A stretch of DNA of 64,000 bases from a bacterium (GCA_035549195.1 DASZRK010000017.1:1-64000); one strand, 5' to 3'; numbered from the stretch's first letter, positions 16,598 to 24,818 are shown. The notes: generated by a model from the sequence alone, not told the origin. Numbers and translations are program-made.

Positions 16598-18859
16598 TTA
16601 TTCGGTTCCGGTGTCCGGCTTCTTTAGGAAGAACATCGACTTCACGGTGAAATAAAGCAGTGGCAAAACTCCGCCTACCACGAAGGTCAGGTCACCCACC
16701 ACGCGGGCCCATGTCATCTTTTGCACGACGGGCTGGTTCCAGAAATCCTGGCTGCGGGCGAACCAATAGCCATGGGTATAACTTTGGACCATTTCCAGGA
16801 TCCCGACCGGAAAGATGTCCAACGCGAGCATCAGCATGAGCCCGATCTGAAGCGACCAGAAGGACACCTTGAGGATGCGGTGGGACCAATGTTCCGGCTT
16901 GACCAAGAACCTTAATACGAACAACAGGGCCGCGATGGCCAAATTGCCGTAAACACCCATCAAGGCCGCATGGCCGTGGTTGGGTGTCAGGTAGGTCGCG
17001 TGCTCGTAATAGCTCACAATGGGAAGGTTGATGAGGAACCCGAATATCCCGGCTCCCACGAAGTTCCAGAAACCCACCGCGATCAGGAACATGATGGCCC
17101 AATAGTGGGCGAAGAATCCGTCGGATTCCTTGGTTCCCGCCTCTCCCCGCCTAAGTTTGGCGAAGTCGTAAGCCTCAAGGGTCAGCAAGAGCAGGGGCAC
17201 CACTTCCATGGCCGAAAAGAAGGCTCCCAAGGCCAAATTGATGGCCGGTTGGGCCGTCCAATAGTAATGGTGACCGGTGCCAATGAGCCCCGAACCCAGG
17301 TAAAGGATGATGTCCAGGTAAACAACCCGGACGGCGGTCTGGGTCGTGACCAACCCCAGGATCACGAAGAAATAAGCCACCACGATGGTGGTGAAAAGCT
17401 CAAAGAAGTTCTCCACCCACAAATGCACCACCCACCAGCGCCAGAAGTCGGCGACGGCGAAATTGGTCTTCGGGGTGTAGAGAAGGCCCGCCGAAAACAT
17501 CAAAGGGATGGCAAGGATGGCGTAAACCAGGAGGTAAGGCATGCTTCCCCAATCCTGCCCTTTCAAACGGCCCCAGACCGCACGCAAGACCAGGACGGCC
17601 CAAATACCCATCCCGGCGGTCAAAAGGATCTGCCAAAAACGCCCCAGCTCCAAATATTCCCAGCCTTGGTGTCCCAGCCAGAACCAATATTGGCCTAGCT
17701 TGTCCTTGATCCCCAGGTACTCCCCGACAATGGAACCGACCGCCACCAACACGACGGCTCCAAAGAGCACGTTCACCCAAAAAGCCTGGTATTTCGGCTC
17801 CTTTTTTCCGATGAGAGGGGCCATGAACAATCCCGCCGCTAGCCAGGCCGTGGCCACCCAGAAAATGGAAAGCTGAAGGTGCCAAGTACGGGTGATCGTG
17901 GTCGGGAGAATGTCCCGAATGTCAAAACCGTAAAAACCAGTGGTCTCCACAAAATAGTGCGCCGTGAAGACCCCCATGAGGGTTTGGAAGGCAAAAAGAA
18001 CGGCTACAATTAAGAAATACTTATAAGTGGCGACTTGGCTTGGGGTGATCTTGAAATCCCTCAAGGGAATGCTTTTTTTGATCGCGGGTTCGTCCCCGCC
18101 CCATCCCAGGTAGTCGAACCTGCCGAAGAACATCAGGACGAGCGCGCAACCACCCAAGAGGGAGATAAGGGAGAGAGCGCTCCAAAGGAAGACCGCCTTG
18201 GTGGGGCGGTTGCCGACGGCATCCTCCGGCGGCCAGTTGTTGGTATAGCTGTAATCCGCGTTCGGCCTTTGGGCCGAAGCGGCCCAGGCGGTCCAAGCGA
18301 AGAAATCGGTGAGTTTTTGGACCTCATCGACATTCTTGATGTAGTTCTTAGGCAGGCTTTGATCGCCACCGCCGTTGATGAACATATCCGTGTAAACGGA
18401 CGTCAGTTCCGGCCAAGCCTGGGCTTGCTCCTGGGTGAAGGTCAGGGTTTTCGTCGAGTCGTCATAACGGTTGGCCTTGGCTTCGGCCATCACGGACTGG
18501 TCGATCTGCGCCTTGTCCTTGTCGGCCAGGTCGGCGTATTTCTTCCGGAACCCGGCTTGGGCCTTGATGTCGCGTTGGAGCCAAGCCGAACGGTGCAGGT
18601 AATCATCCGTGAAATCCGGGCCCCGGTAGGCTCCGTGGCCAAAGACCGACCCGTAATCCATCATGCCATATTTTTGGAAAACCGCTTGGCCGACTAAAAT
18701 ATCCTCCCCGGTGAAAAGGACCTTCCCGGAGACGTCCACGACCTTGGCGGGTATCGGCGGGGCGTTTTCATAGACCTTTTTGCCCATGAACATCAAGACC
18801 GAAAATCCGGCGATGACGACGATGACTGCCCAATGGCGCCAAGCTTTTGATATTTCCAA
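16598..18859 (-). CDS. norB: quinol-dependent nitric-oxide reductase (qNor)
   Basis: A 753-residue single-subunit NO reductase, near full family length. The N-terminal helix (14-30) and periplasmic extension (about 30-220) replace the NorC subunit. The catalytic heme-copper-oxidase-like core follows: WHLQLSIFWVATAWL, WEYLELGRFWQILL, VVHLWVENFFELFTTIVVA, GTGHHYYW and PNHGHAALMGVYG hold the histidines for hemes and FeB plus glutamates. It reduces 2 NO to N2O with electrons from the quinol pool. It leads an operon with AhpD-like, hemerythrin and DUF488 genes; a Crp/Fnr-type site lies about 62 bases upstream. No nitrite reductase is nearby, so the role is probably detoxification. Confidence 0.95.
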   Translation of the reverse strand: MEISKAWRHWAVIVVIAGFSVLMFMGKKVYENAPPIPAKVVDVSGKVLFTGEDILVGQAVFQKYGMMDYGSVFGHGAYRGPDFTDDYLHRSAWLQRDIKAQAGFRKKYADLADKDKAQIDQSVMAEAKANRYDDSTKTLTFTQEQAQAWPELTSVYTDMFINGGGDQSLPKNYIKNVDEVQKLTDFFAWTAWAASAQRPNADYSYTNNWPPEDAVGNRPTKAVFLWSALSLISLLGGCALVLMFFGRFDYLGWGGDEPAIKKSIPLRDFKITPSQVATYKYFLIVAVLFAFQTLMGVFTAHYFVETTGFYGFDIRDILPTTITRTWHLQLSIFWVATAWLAAGLFMAPLIGKKEPKYQAFWVNVLFGAVVLVAVGSIVGEYLGIKDKLGQYWFWLGHQGWEYLELGRFWQILLTAGMGIWAVLVLRAVWGRLKGQDWGSMPYLLVYAILAIPLMFSAGLLYTPKTNFAVADFWRWWVVHLWVENFFELFTTIVVAYFFVILGLVTTQTAVRVVYLDIILYLGSGLIGTGHHYYWTAQPAINLALGAFFSAMEVVPLLLLTLEAYDFAKLRRGEAGTKESDGFFAHYWAIMFLIAVGFWNFVGAGIFGFLINLPIVSYYEHATYLTPNHGHAALMGVYGNLAIAALLFVLRFLVKPEHWSHRILKVSFWSLQIGLMLMLALDIFPVGILEMVQSYTHGYWFARSQDFWNQPVVQKMTWARVVGDLTFVVGGVLPLLYFTVKSMFFLKKPDTGTE

Positions 18860-18920
18860 TTTCCCCTCCGCTTTAAAAATTAAAACACCCTTATTTACGT
18901 CCCTCGATCCCTACGGCGTT

Positions 18921-18934
18921 ATAACTTAAGTCAC
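18921..18934. promoter_or_regulatory. Crp/Fnr-type site, norB operon
   Basis: On the minus strand GTGACTTAAGTTAT, in the norB promoter region; same pattern as the sites at 12092 and 14541. Confidence 0.65.
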
Positions 18935-19183
18935 GTGAAACACACCCAGGCCGGCAAAACCGAAAATACAATCTCGCCGTGAAAATATCCACCCATTCCG
19001 GCTTCTCAAGCCCGGATAACTTGGATTTCGTCATAAAACCTGTGGCGGGAACGACCGTTTATCAACGCTCAGGCAAATGTCATTGAGCACAGCACAGTTC
19101 GATCAAAAATCACTTTTGAAAGGATTTTGATCCTAATAACTCAAATTGCACGTTCGGGCCTTATCGTGCAATAAGGCTGGATC

Positions 19184-19204
19184 AAATTGCACTAAGTGCA
19201 ATTT
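19184..19204. repeat. perfect TTGCAC palindrome
   Basis: AAATTGCACT and AGTGCAATTT are 10-bp arms around one base. A related looser pair lies at 19145-19172. An unidentified regulator or replication protein could bind here. Confidence 0.55.
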
Positions 19205-19326
19205 CATTATTAAAAGATAAAGCCTCATCCTTTAATAACGATTTGGCTTATTAAAGGATGGTGGTTCTCATTAAAATCATTTTGCACACTAACATTTCAG
19301 ATTTTAAAGTTTAGAAATATTCGATT

Positions 19327-19347
19327 TTGTGTACTAAAAGTACACAA
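19327..19347. promoter_or_regulatory. AbiE operator 1
   Basis: TTGTGTAC and GTACACAA are perfect 8-bp arms around 5 bases. The same arms recur at 19397-19421. AbiEi antitoxins are known to repress their operon through inverted repeats. Confidence 0.75.
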
Positions 19348-19392
19348 TTTAGGATATTTATAAACTTGATGATTAGAACAGTTTATTTAGGT

Positions 19393-19421
19393 TATAATTT
19401 GTGTACCATGAGTACACAAAT
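19393..19421 (+). promoter_or_regulatory. AbiE -10 box and operator 2 over the start codon
   Basis: TATAAT (19393-19398) overlaps a palindrome with 10-bp arms ATTTGTGTAC (19397-19406) and GTACACAAAT (19412-19421). The abiEi ATG (19408) is at its centre, so the mRNA would begin within a few bases of the start codon. Confidence 0.7.
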
Positions 19422-20190
19422 AAAGAACAAATTAAACCAAATCCTAATATCTTGGCTCCATGGAACGGTAGCCACTCAAAAGTGGTTGTCTCAAAAGGGT
19501 GTAAGCCGATTTCTGGCAAGAAAGTATGTAAAGGGTGGCTGGATAAGGCCCATAGGCCCAGGTGCCTTCACACGGGCAGATGATACCGTTCTATGGATAG
19601 GCGGTCTTTACACTATCCAGCAACAGCTCCAACTCCCGATCCATGCCGGTGGCGAAACCGCGTTGAGGTGGCATGGCTATGGTCATACCGCTCCGATCAA
19701 CACGGTTCCTCCGTTATATCTTTTTGGGCCCAAAGGCACGAAACCGCCTTCCTGGTTCCTCAAGCACAAGTGGGCAAATAAGCCCAGGTACCAAACCACC
19801 GACTTTTTGCCCTATAAAAAGGAATTTGGCTTTACCGTCGACAATCAAAGTAATTTTCCATTGACCCTCTCATCTCCTGAAAGGGCTATGTTTGAAACGC
19901 TCTTATTAATGCCGCGTTATACGACCTTTGAGGGCGCGGCCGATTTGATGGAAGGCCTTTCCACATTGCGGCCAGATATGGTGATGGACCTCTTAAAAGC
20001 TTGTAAGTCCATCAAGGTAAAGAGATGTTTCCTTTATATGGCGGAACATGCGAACCATGCTTGGTTCAAAGAGCTAAATCTCTCTAAGGTGAAATTAGGA
20101 AAAGGCAAAAGGGTTGTGGTTCCAGGTGGTTCTTTTGATCCCAAGTACCAAATAACTGTTCCCACTAAAACCCCCGTGAGCGTTCCATGA
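19408..20190 (+). CDS. AbiEi-type antitoxin/transcriptional repressor
   Basis: A 260-residue AbiEi protein, the antitoxin of a type IV toxin-antitoxin/abortive-infection system. The N-terminal winged helix (about 13-55, ATQKWLSQKGVSRFLARKYV) binds operator DNA; the following domain neutralises the toxin. ATG 19408 lies within the second operator palindrome; an upstream in-frame ATG at 19327 would fall in the first operator and is less likely. It overlaps abiEii by 4 bases (ATGA). Confidence 0.87.
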   Translation: MSTQIKNKLNQILISWLHGTVATQKWLSQKGVSRFLARKYVKGGWIRPIGPGAFTRADDTVLWIGGLYTIQQQLQLPIHAGGETALRWHGYGHTAPINTVPPLYLFGPKGTKPPSWFLKHKWANKPRYQTTDFLPYKKEFGFTVDNQSNFPLTLSSPERAMFETLLLMPRYTTFEGAADLMEGLSTLRPDMVMDLLKACKSIKVKRCFLYMAEHANHAWFKELNLSKVKLGKGKRVVVPGGSFDPKYQITVPTKTPVSVP

Positions 20191-21104
20191 GAGATACCGG
20201 CTATTTCAAACAGGCGAAGCTTCTTTTGCAGGTCCTTCCCTACTTTGAAAAGCAAGGTCACTTTGCCTTGAAAGGCGGGACGGCCATCAATCTTTTCTTA
20301 AGGGAAATGCCCAGGCTTTCCGTTGATATTGACCTGACCTACCTCCCTGTTAACCCACGCGATGAAGCCCTATCCAATATCTCGCGGTCACTCAAAGAAG
20401 TGGCCGCCCAGGTGAGGAAGGTTTTGGGGGCCAAAGTAGATGAACAAACCCTTAAAGGGACTGACTACACGGTCAAAATGACCGTCCGACAGGCCGACGC
20501 AACGATCAAGGTAGAACCCAATTTGGTGTTACGGGGATCCATCTATCCCCCTGTCCAAGAAAAGCTTTGCAAAAAAGCTGAAAAGGAATTCGAGTTATCG
20601 GTTTCGACCAAAGTCCTATCTTTAGCTGATATTTACGGCGGAAAGATTTGCGCGGCTTTGGACCGGCAACATCCGAGAGATTTTTTTGACGTTAAACTTC
20701 TTTTGGAAAAAGAGGGACTGACGGATGAAATCCGGCGGGCTTTCGTGGTCTATCTCGCCAGCCATGACCGCCCAATGAATGAACTCCTCAAACCAAAATG
20801 GAAAGACATAAAATCCGTTTTTGAGAAAGAGTTCAAAGGCATGACCCTGGAGCCAGTGGAGTTAAATGACTTGTTGGAAACAAGGGATGAACTTCTTCGT
20901 CTTATTCATAAAGGCTTGAAGGATAAGGAAAAGAAGTTTCTGCTCTCCCTCAAAGATGGCGAACCCGACTGGACCCTTTTGGACTTGCCGAATATCGAAC
21001 GTTTGCCCGGTTTACAGTGGAAGCTGGAAAATATCCGTCGAATGTCTCCCAAGAAACGGCAGGAACAGTCTGTACTTTTACGCAAAGCCTTGAATGAAAA
21101 GTGA
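20187..21104 (+). CDS. AbiEii-type nucleotidyltransferase toxin
   Basis: A 305-residue AbiEii/AbiGii nucleotidyltransferase toxin. Motif I KGGTAINL (29-36), metal-binding DID (Asp47, Asp49 in SVDIDL), Lys153 in LADIYGGKICAAL and the RDFFDV box (164-169) are all intact, so it should be active. Members transfer nucleotides to RNA targets and stop growth during phage infection. It is translationally coupled to the antitoxin. The pair opens the defence block of the element. Confidence 0.92.
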   Translation: MRDTGYFKQAKLLLQVLPYFEKQGHFALKGGTAINLFLREMPRLSVDIDLTYLPVNPRDEALSNISRSLKEVAAQVRKVLGAKVDEQTLKGTDYTVKMTVRQADATIKVEPNLVLRGSIYPPVQEKLCKKAEKEFELSVSTKVLSLADIYGGKICAALDRQHPRDFFDVKLLLEKEGLTDEIRRAFVVYLASHDRPMNELLKPKWKDIKSVFEKEFKGMTLEPVELNDLLETRDELLRLIHKGLKDKEKKFLLSLKDGEPDWTLLDLPNIERLPGLQWKLENIRRMSPKKRQEQSVLLRKALNEK

Positions 21105-21389
21105 ATTGGATAGAAATGCCTATACTTATTTAAATGTATAGACATTTTTATCCAAGTCCAAAATCACCAACAAAACCGGAAAACACAAACCCCTTAATTA
21201 TTAAGGGTTCTATGAAAAGCAAAAATTGGCCCAAAACTTTGGCCTTTCATTTTGTTGGCCTATCCAAAATATTTTCCTAAATTCAGCCATTTTCTTGATT
21301 AGGAAAATACCCAGAAACCGGAAAATCAAAGTTTTCGATTTTGATCGTTGAGCGGCCATTTCTGCAAACCAACTTTTGGAGAGACAACC
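21105..21389. other. AT-rich intergenic region after abiEii
   Basis: No gene is seen. CTATAC/GTATAG (21120-21141), followed by a T-rich stretch, is a weak terminator candidate. CCCTTAA/TTAAGGG (21191-21207) is a second small hairpin. Confidence 0.5.
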
Positions 21390-21524
21390 TTGGAAAAAAA
21401 GAATTTGAAAGATTTGCCGATAGAAATTCGATTTGTTCCGTTATCGAAAGAGGAAGCGAAAGAACGCCAAGAGAGGCTGGAATTGCTTTTGCTCAAGGGG
21501 GCTATAAAAGCTTCTGAAAAATGA
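21390..21524 (+). CDS. 44-residue small protein
   Basis: TTG start with GGAGAG 7 bases upstream. The product (begins MEKKNLKDLP, ends GAIKASEK) is a charged amphipathic helix rich in Glu/Lys/Leu. No family is recognised. It stands alone between abiEii and the first module-boundary repeat. Confidence 0.4.
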   Translation: MEKKNLKDLPIEIRFVPLSKEEAKERQERLELLLLKGAIKASEK

Positions 21525-21529
21525 GCCTT

Positions 21530-21619
21530 TCGGGGGAAGGCCTTCCCCCTGGCCTCGGCTTCCCTCTGGGCGATCCTCGGCACACCCCCTTCTCCTGGGG
21601 CTTCGCCCCAAACCCTTGC
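21530..21619 (+). repeat. module-boundary repeat R1
   Basis: An 18-base perfect palindrome GGGGGAAGGCCTTCCCCC (21532-21549), then a shared ~40-base core with ACCCCCTTCTCCTGGGG and a GGGGC/GCCCC hairpin. Similar sequences follow the stop codons at 23340 (R2) and 24706 (R3). Confidence 0.8.
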
Positions 21620-21691
21620 CTTTGCTTTACTATTGCTTATTTCTAATGGTTATGTTACCTAATAATAAAGTAACGTTACCAGGAGACAGGC

Positions 21692-22363
21692 ATGCCCATC
21701 ACAGATGCGGAAAAGCAAATCCGTTTTCGGAAAAAAGAGGCATTGAAGCGACAAGCTGAAAATGCTTTCAAACACCTACAGCTTAGCCTGGGGCTCCATA
21801 GGCAACATAAAACTCCGCAAGAAATCAAGATCGTCTTGGACCAGGCGATTGAGCTGCCTTCCGGATGGACAGACGAGGACTATGTTCGAGCGCAACAAAA
21901 GCTCCAACAGATCTTCCACGACATTGTTTCAATGCCTGATGAGTTGAAGAACGATGTGGACGAAGGAGCGTATCCCTCAAATAAGTTCAGGACCACACCT
22001 GATCCAATGGGATTCATAAAAGAAGAAAAGTTAGGTGTGGAAAAAACACGAGCGCTGGCCTCTCACCTCATTTCAGCCCTCAATCTTTCCAACTGCAACG
22101 ACGCTGAAAAAGCCGCGGCGGTCCTGGAAGCGGTGCGTACAGTTGGCAGGACTGTGGCAAACCAACAGGAAGTTCCCCGGTCAGCTGCCACGGCTGTTTG
22201 TCTTGCGACCTTGGGGCCCCACTATGAGAGGCCGAAGTGGTTTGCAAAGCGTATGGCCAAAGCTCTTATAAGTCAGCTTGATCAAAAATTAAGTAAGGAA
22301 TTAGGCCACCTCCTCATTGAGCAGAACCGAAACCTTTTTTTTGAAGACGAGGGTCTTTCGTGA
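21692..22363 (+). CDS. unknown partner of HNH nuclease
   Basis: A 223-residue soluble, largely helical protein beginning MPITDAEKQIRFRKKEALKR. No domain is recognised. AGGAGACAGGC precedes the ATG, and upstream GTTAC/GTAAC repeats (about 21648-21681) may be an operator. Its stop overlaps the GTG start of the HNH gene (GTGA), so the two are made together and probably work together. It could be an immunity, regulatory or DNA-targeting partner. Confidence 0.7.
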   Translation: MPITDAEKQIRFRKKEALKRQAENAFKHLQLSLGLHRQHKTPQEIKIVLDQAIELPSGWTDEDYVRAQQKLQQIFHDIVSMPDELKNDVDEGAYPSNKFRTTPDPMGFIKEEKLGVEKTRALASHLISALNLSNCNDAEKAAAVLEAVRTVGRTVANQQEVPRSAATAVCLATLGPHYERPKWFAKRMAKALISQLDQKLSKELGHLLIEQNRNLFFEDEGLS

Positions 22364-23340
22364 TCGGCGTCCGACCTTACGATTACCGCAGGAAGGTTGA
22401 ATGCATTTACGGAGGAGATCGGTACACCGTCCGGGACAACGGGGCCGTCTTTCGTCATGCCAAGGCGGGCAAACGCCCTCGCAAAGCCGATGAACGATGG
22501 ACTTTTGGCAGACCGAATCCAAAAACGGGTTACATGGAGATCGCCTCCGTCCGCGTTCACAGGATCGTCGCAACCGCGTTCCACGGCGAGGCGCCCTCGC
22601 CGCAGCACGTGGTCGACCACATTGATACAAATAGGAGAAACAACCGGCCCGAGAACCTTCGGTGGCTAACAAAGTTAGAAAATGTGCTTCAAAATCCCCT
22701 CACTGTTAAACGCATCGAGTATGCCTTTGGTAGTATCGATAATTTCCTAAATACACCTCCGGAACAGAGACGGAACGACGGTAAACAAAATTTTAGCTGG
22801 ATGCGGCCTGTCAATCCCAAGGAAGCACGCACAAGCTACCAGCGCTTGCTCGATTCCGCTGAAAATGACAAGCCTCTACCTGGGGGGCCGTTGGGTGAAT
22901 GGGTCTTTCATAAAGAAGTGTCCGTCGAGGGCGTTGAAGAATTGTCGGAAGAAATTCCAGCGATAACCTTGAACGCCGTGCAGAGGAAATGGCGAACACC
23001 TTGCGAATTTCTTTGTTGCCCGGAGGACGCGGGAGAAACACCAATATCTTCCTATGCACAACGGCTTACTTTGGGCTGTGTTTTTTCCCGAAATGAATTT
23101 CAAAAATCCATAGTCGAGCAATTTGCAGTTTCTCAAGACGGTAAGTCGCTTTGGGTGATGTGTTGCTTTGAAGGAAAATCCTTGAAGCCTTGGACACTTG
23201 CCCAAGTTACATTTGAAGATGGGCAGTTTGTTCACACGAATTTGGGGAGTTTTTTCGGCCAAGATGGGGCCGAGAAGCAATATTGTTTAGCACAGGGTAA
23301 AGAATGGACAGGAGGAGATACTTTTGATGATTTCTGTTGA
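22360..23340 (+). CDS. HNH endonuclease with unknown C-terminal domain
   Basis: A 326-residue protein. The N-terminal half resembles NUMOD4/HNH-type phage and homing nucleases: VDHIDTNRRNNRPENLRW (85-102) holds the HNH metal-binding core (Asp86-His87, Asn95). Residues 150-326 are an unrecognised domain containing Cys219 and the Cys-Cys pair 224-225. GTG start overlaps the upstream stop. With its partner it forms a two-gene unit flanked by repeats R1 and R2, inside a defence block; an anti-phage or selfish nuclease function is possible. Confidence 0.78.
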   Translation: MIGVRPYDYRRKVECIYGGDRYTVRDNGAVFRHAKAGKRPRKADERWTFGRPNPKTGYMEIASVRVHRIVATAFHGEAPSPQHVVDHIDTNRRNNRPENLRWLTKLENVLQNPLTVKRIEYAFGSIDNFLNTPPEQRRNDGKQNFSWMRPVNPKEARTSYQRLLDSAENDKPLPGGPLGEWVFHKEVSVEGVEELSEEIPAITLNAVQRKWRTPCEFLCCPEDAGETPISSYAQRLTLGCVFSRNEFQKSIVEQFAVSQDGKSLWVMCCFEGKSLKPWTLAQVTFEDGQFVHTNLGSFFGQDGAEKQYCLAQGKEWTGGDTFDDFC

Positions 23341-23341
23341 T

Positions 23342-23426
23342 CGGGGGGAAAGCCTTCCCCCTGACCTCAACTCCCTTCGGTGATTTTCGGCTCACCCCCT
23401 TCTCCTGGGGCTTTGTCACAAACCCT
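23342..23426 (+). repeat. module-boundary repeat R2
   Basis: It starts 2 bases after the HNH gene stop. It has GGGGGAAAGCCTTCCCCC and the core TCACCCCCTTCTCCTGGGG also seen in R1. Confidence 0.8.
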
Positions 23427-23496
23427 AAGAAGTAATAAAAGCTAGTTAATTTATCGGCCGTTTAATGTCGATTTATAGGCAGTCGGCACCTTTGTT

Positions 23497-23514
23497 CCCG
23501 AATGAAAATTCGGG
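23497..23514 (+). promoter_or_regulatory. GNRA-loop hairpin before leader frame
   Basis: CCCGAAT-GAAA-ATTCGGG is a perfect 7-bp stem with a GAAA tetraloop. The closing GGG with the following AG is the only Shine-Dalgarno-like sequence for the ATG at 23524. Confidence 0.45.
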
Positions 23515-23523
23515 AGTAATATA

Positions 23524-23616
23524 ATGAACATAAACTTGTATGGCGACATTTCCAGAGAATCGCCATCCGTGAAACTCAGTTTTATTGAATGGAAATATTT
23601 TGGGCCAGATGATTAA
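23524..23616 (+). CDS. possible 30-residue leader peptide
   Basis: A short frame (begins MNINLYGDIS) whose stop at 23614-23616 lies 3-8 bases past the ATG (23609) of the membrane protein gene. The overlap would allow coupled translation. Upstream is a GAAA-loop hairpin that includes its ribosome-binding site. No family is recognised. Confidence 0.35.
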   Translation: MNINLYGDISRESPSVKLSFIEWKYFGPDD

Positions 23617-24706
23617 CCTTTTTAAATTTATTTGGGCAAAAAAAATCCAACATATCCTTCTGTTTATTTCATCTTTAATTTTATATGTCTGTTCCTTTTA
23701 CCCTGAATTCATAAAGATTTGGCCCATCTATGTGACGATTGGGCTATTTGCAATTGCTACATTGGTGAATATTTTTGCGGCTAATTATCCTTCCTTTATC
23801 GAATCAATAAAAAACAGAGATATTCAAAGAGGAATAGAAAAGCTTAAAGAACAAGCATCCGCAGATAAAACAATAATTTCAGAATATGAACAATTGAAAT
23901 CATTACTCTCGAAATTTTTAGATAGTTCGGGTGTTTACCGCGAAAAAGTAATTGATCTTCTAAATTTAAATGAAGATTACCTTTGTATAGCCAAAAGTTC
24001 TGAAGGGATGGGAGACGCATTTGAAGATAATGACAAGCAAATGCTTCCGTTTTCAAAAGTGTTGTTTGAATGGCCTGGATCAATAAAACCTTTTGAAAGA
24101 ATGACTTTATATTTAATACCTGTTAAAAATCTTCCTGGATTAAAACGTAATAATCTTCGGCAATACATCAACAAGGTAATAATTCCAAAAGTGCAGAAAG
24201 AACGAGTCAATTATTTAAAGAACGTAAAAAAGAAAATAGCAAAAGCTGTCCAGGAACTGGCTTATAAATATGTAGCTTACTTTATTAAGGGGAACGAGAT
24301 AGTTTTCGAAACAAAAAATAGAAAATTTATAAAAAAATTTGTAGATGCTTTCATTAAAACGGATAGTAAACGGGACATTGTTAAATATACGAGGGCGTTA
24401 AGTGATGTTATAGGGTTAAAAGAGTTTTTCTTAAGGGTTGAATGGGATGCATTCTCTGACCTTAATTTTGGTCAACAGCAGTTGGTAGAAGCAAATAAAA
24501 GTAAAATTTACGACGGGTTGAAAAAAGCGGACATTCACTCCCTTAGAGAGATGTATTTGGCTGGTGAAGAAAAATTATCGAAACTTTTGATGAAAATACT
24601 GGGAAATAAAATAACTCAAATTAGAGCGATCAATATTTCTAAAAAATTAGTTAGAGGCGCAAAAAATGTCTTGGATATATTAGAAAAAGCCGGGATTCGA
24701 GTTTAA
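23609..24706 (+). CDS. membrane-anchored protein of unknown function
   Basis: A 365-residue protein from ATG 23609; a TTG at 23585 would add 8 residues. Two N-terminal membrane helices (about 10-28 and 35-55) anchor a long cytoplasmic Lys/Glu-rich region predicted helical. No enzymatic motif is visible. Coding is strongly AT-rich compared with the core. It is bounded by repeats R2 and R3, so it behaves as a single exchangeable module. The architecture (two helices plus cytoplasmic sensor-like domain) occurs in membrane-acting defence effectors, but this is only analogy. Confidence 0.65.
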   Translation: MINLFKFIWAKKIQHILLFISSLILYVCSFYPEFIKIWPIYVTIGLFAIATLVNIFAANYPSFIESIKNRDIQRGIEKLKEQASADKTIISEYEQLKSLLSKFLDSSGVYREKVIDLLNLNEDYLCIAKSSEGMGDAFEDNDKQMLPFSKVLFEWPGSIKPFERMTLYLIPVKNLPGLKRNNLRQYINKVIIPKVQKERVNYLKNVKKKIAKAVQELAYKYVAYFIKGNEIVFETKNRKFIKKFVDAFIKTDSKRDIVKYTRALSDVIGLKEFFLRVEWDAFSDLNFGQQQLVEANKSKIYDGLKKADIHSLREMYLAGEEKLSKLLMKILGNKITQIRAINISKKLVRGAKNVLDILEKAGIRV

Positions 24707-24710
24707 AAAA

Positions 24711-24762
24711 TCCTCCGGTAATCCTCAGCACACCCCCTTCTCCTAAGGCTTTGCCCCAAGCC
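24711..24762 (+). repeat. module-boundary repeat R3
   Basis: A shorter copy: it lacks the GGGGGAAGG palindrome but keeps the core CACACCCCCTTCTCCT and GGCTTTGCCCCAAG. It begins 5 bases after the preceding stop codon. Confidence 0.75.
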
Positions 24763-24818
24763 ACGAAGAAAAGAGACCCTGAGAATAAAACATCAAAATA
24801 TTTAAAAAGGAAAAGACT

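Larger units (their letters stand above)
18860..19407. other. norB promoter region and palindrome-rich AT-rich spacer
   Basis: No gene is supported. The left part is the norB promoter with a Crp/Fnr-type site. Base composition becomes AT-rich at about 19080. Palindromes follow: ATTGCACG/CGTGCAAT (19145-19172), AAATTGCACT/AGTGCAATTT (19184-19204), and a 13-bp hairpin CATCCTTTAATAA/TTATTAAAGGATG (19226-19260). The AbiE operators close the region. Confidence 0.75.

Noticed and set aside
21530-24762. Integron attC sites for repeats R1-R3
   Set aside because: They lack the GTTRRRY core and paired R/L boxes of attC, and no integron integrase is present. The palindromes look more like terminators or recombination homology.
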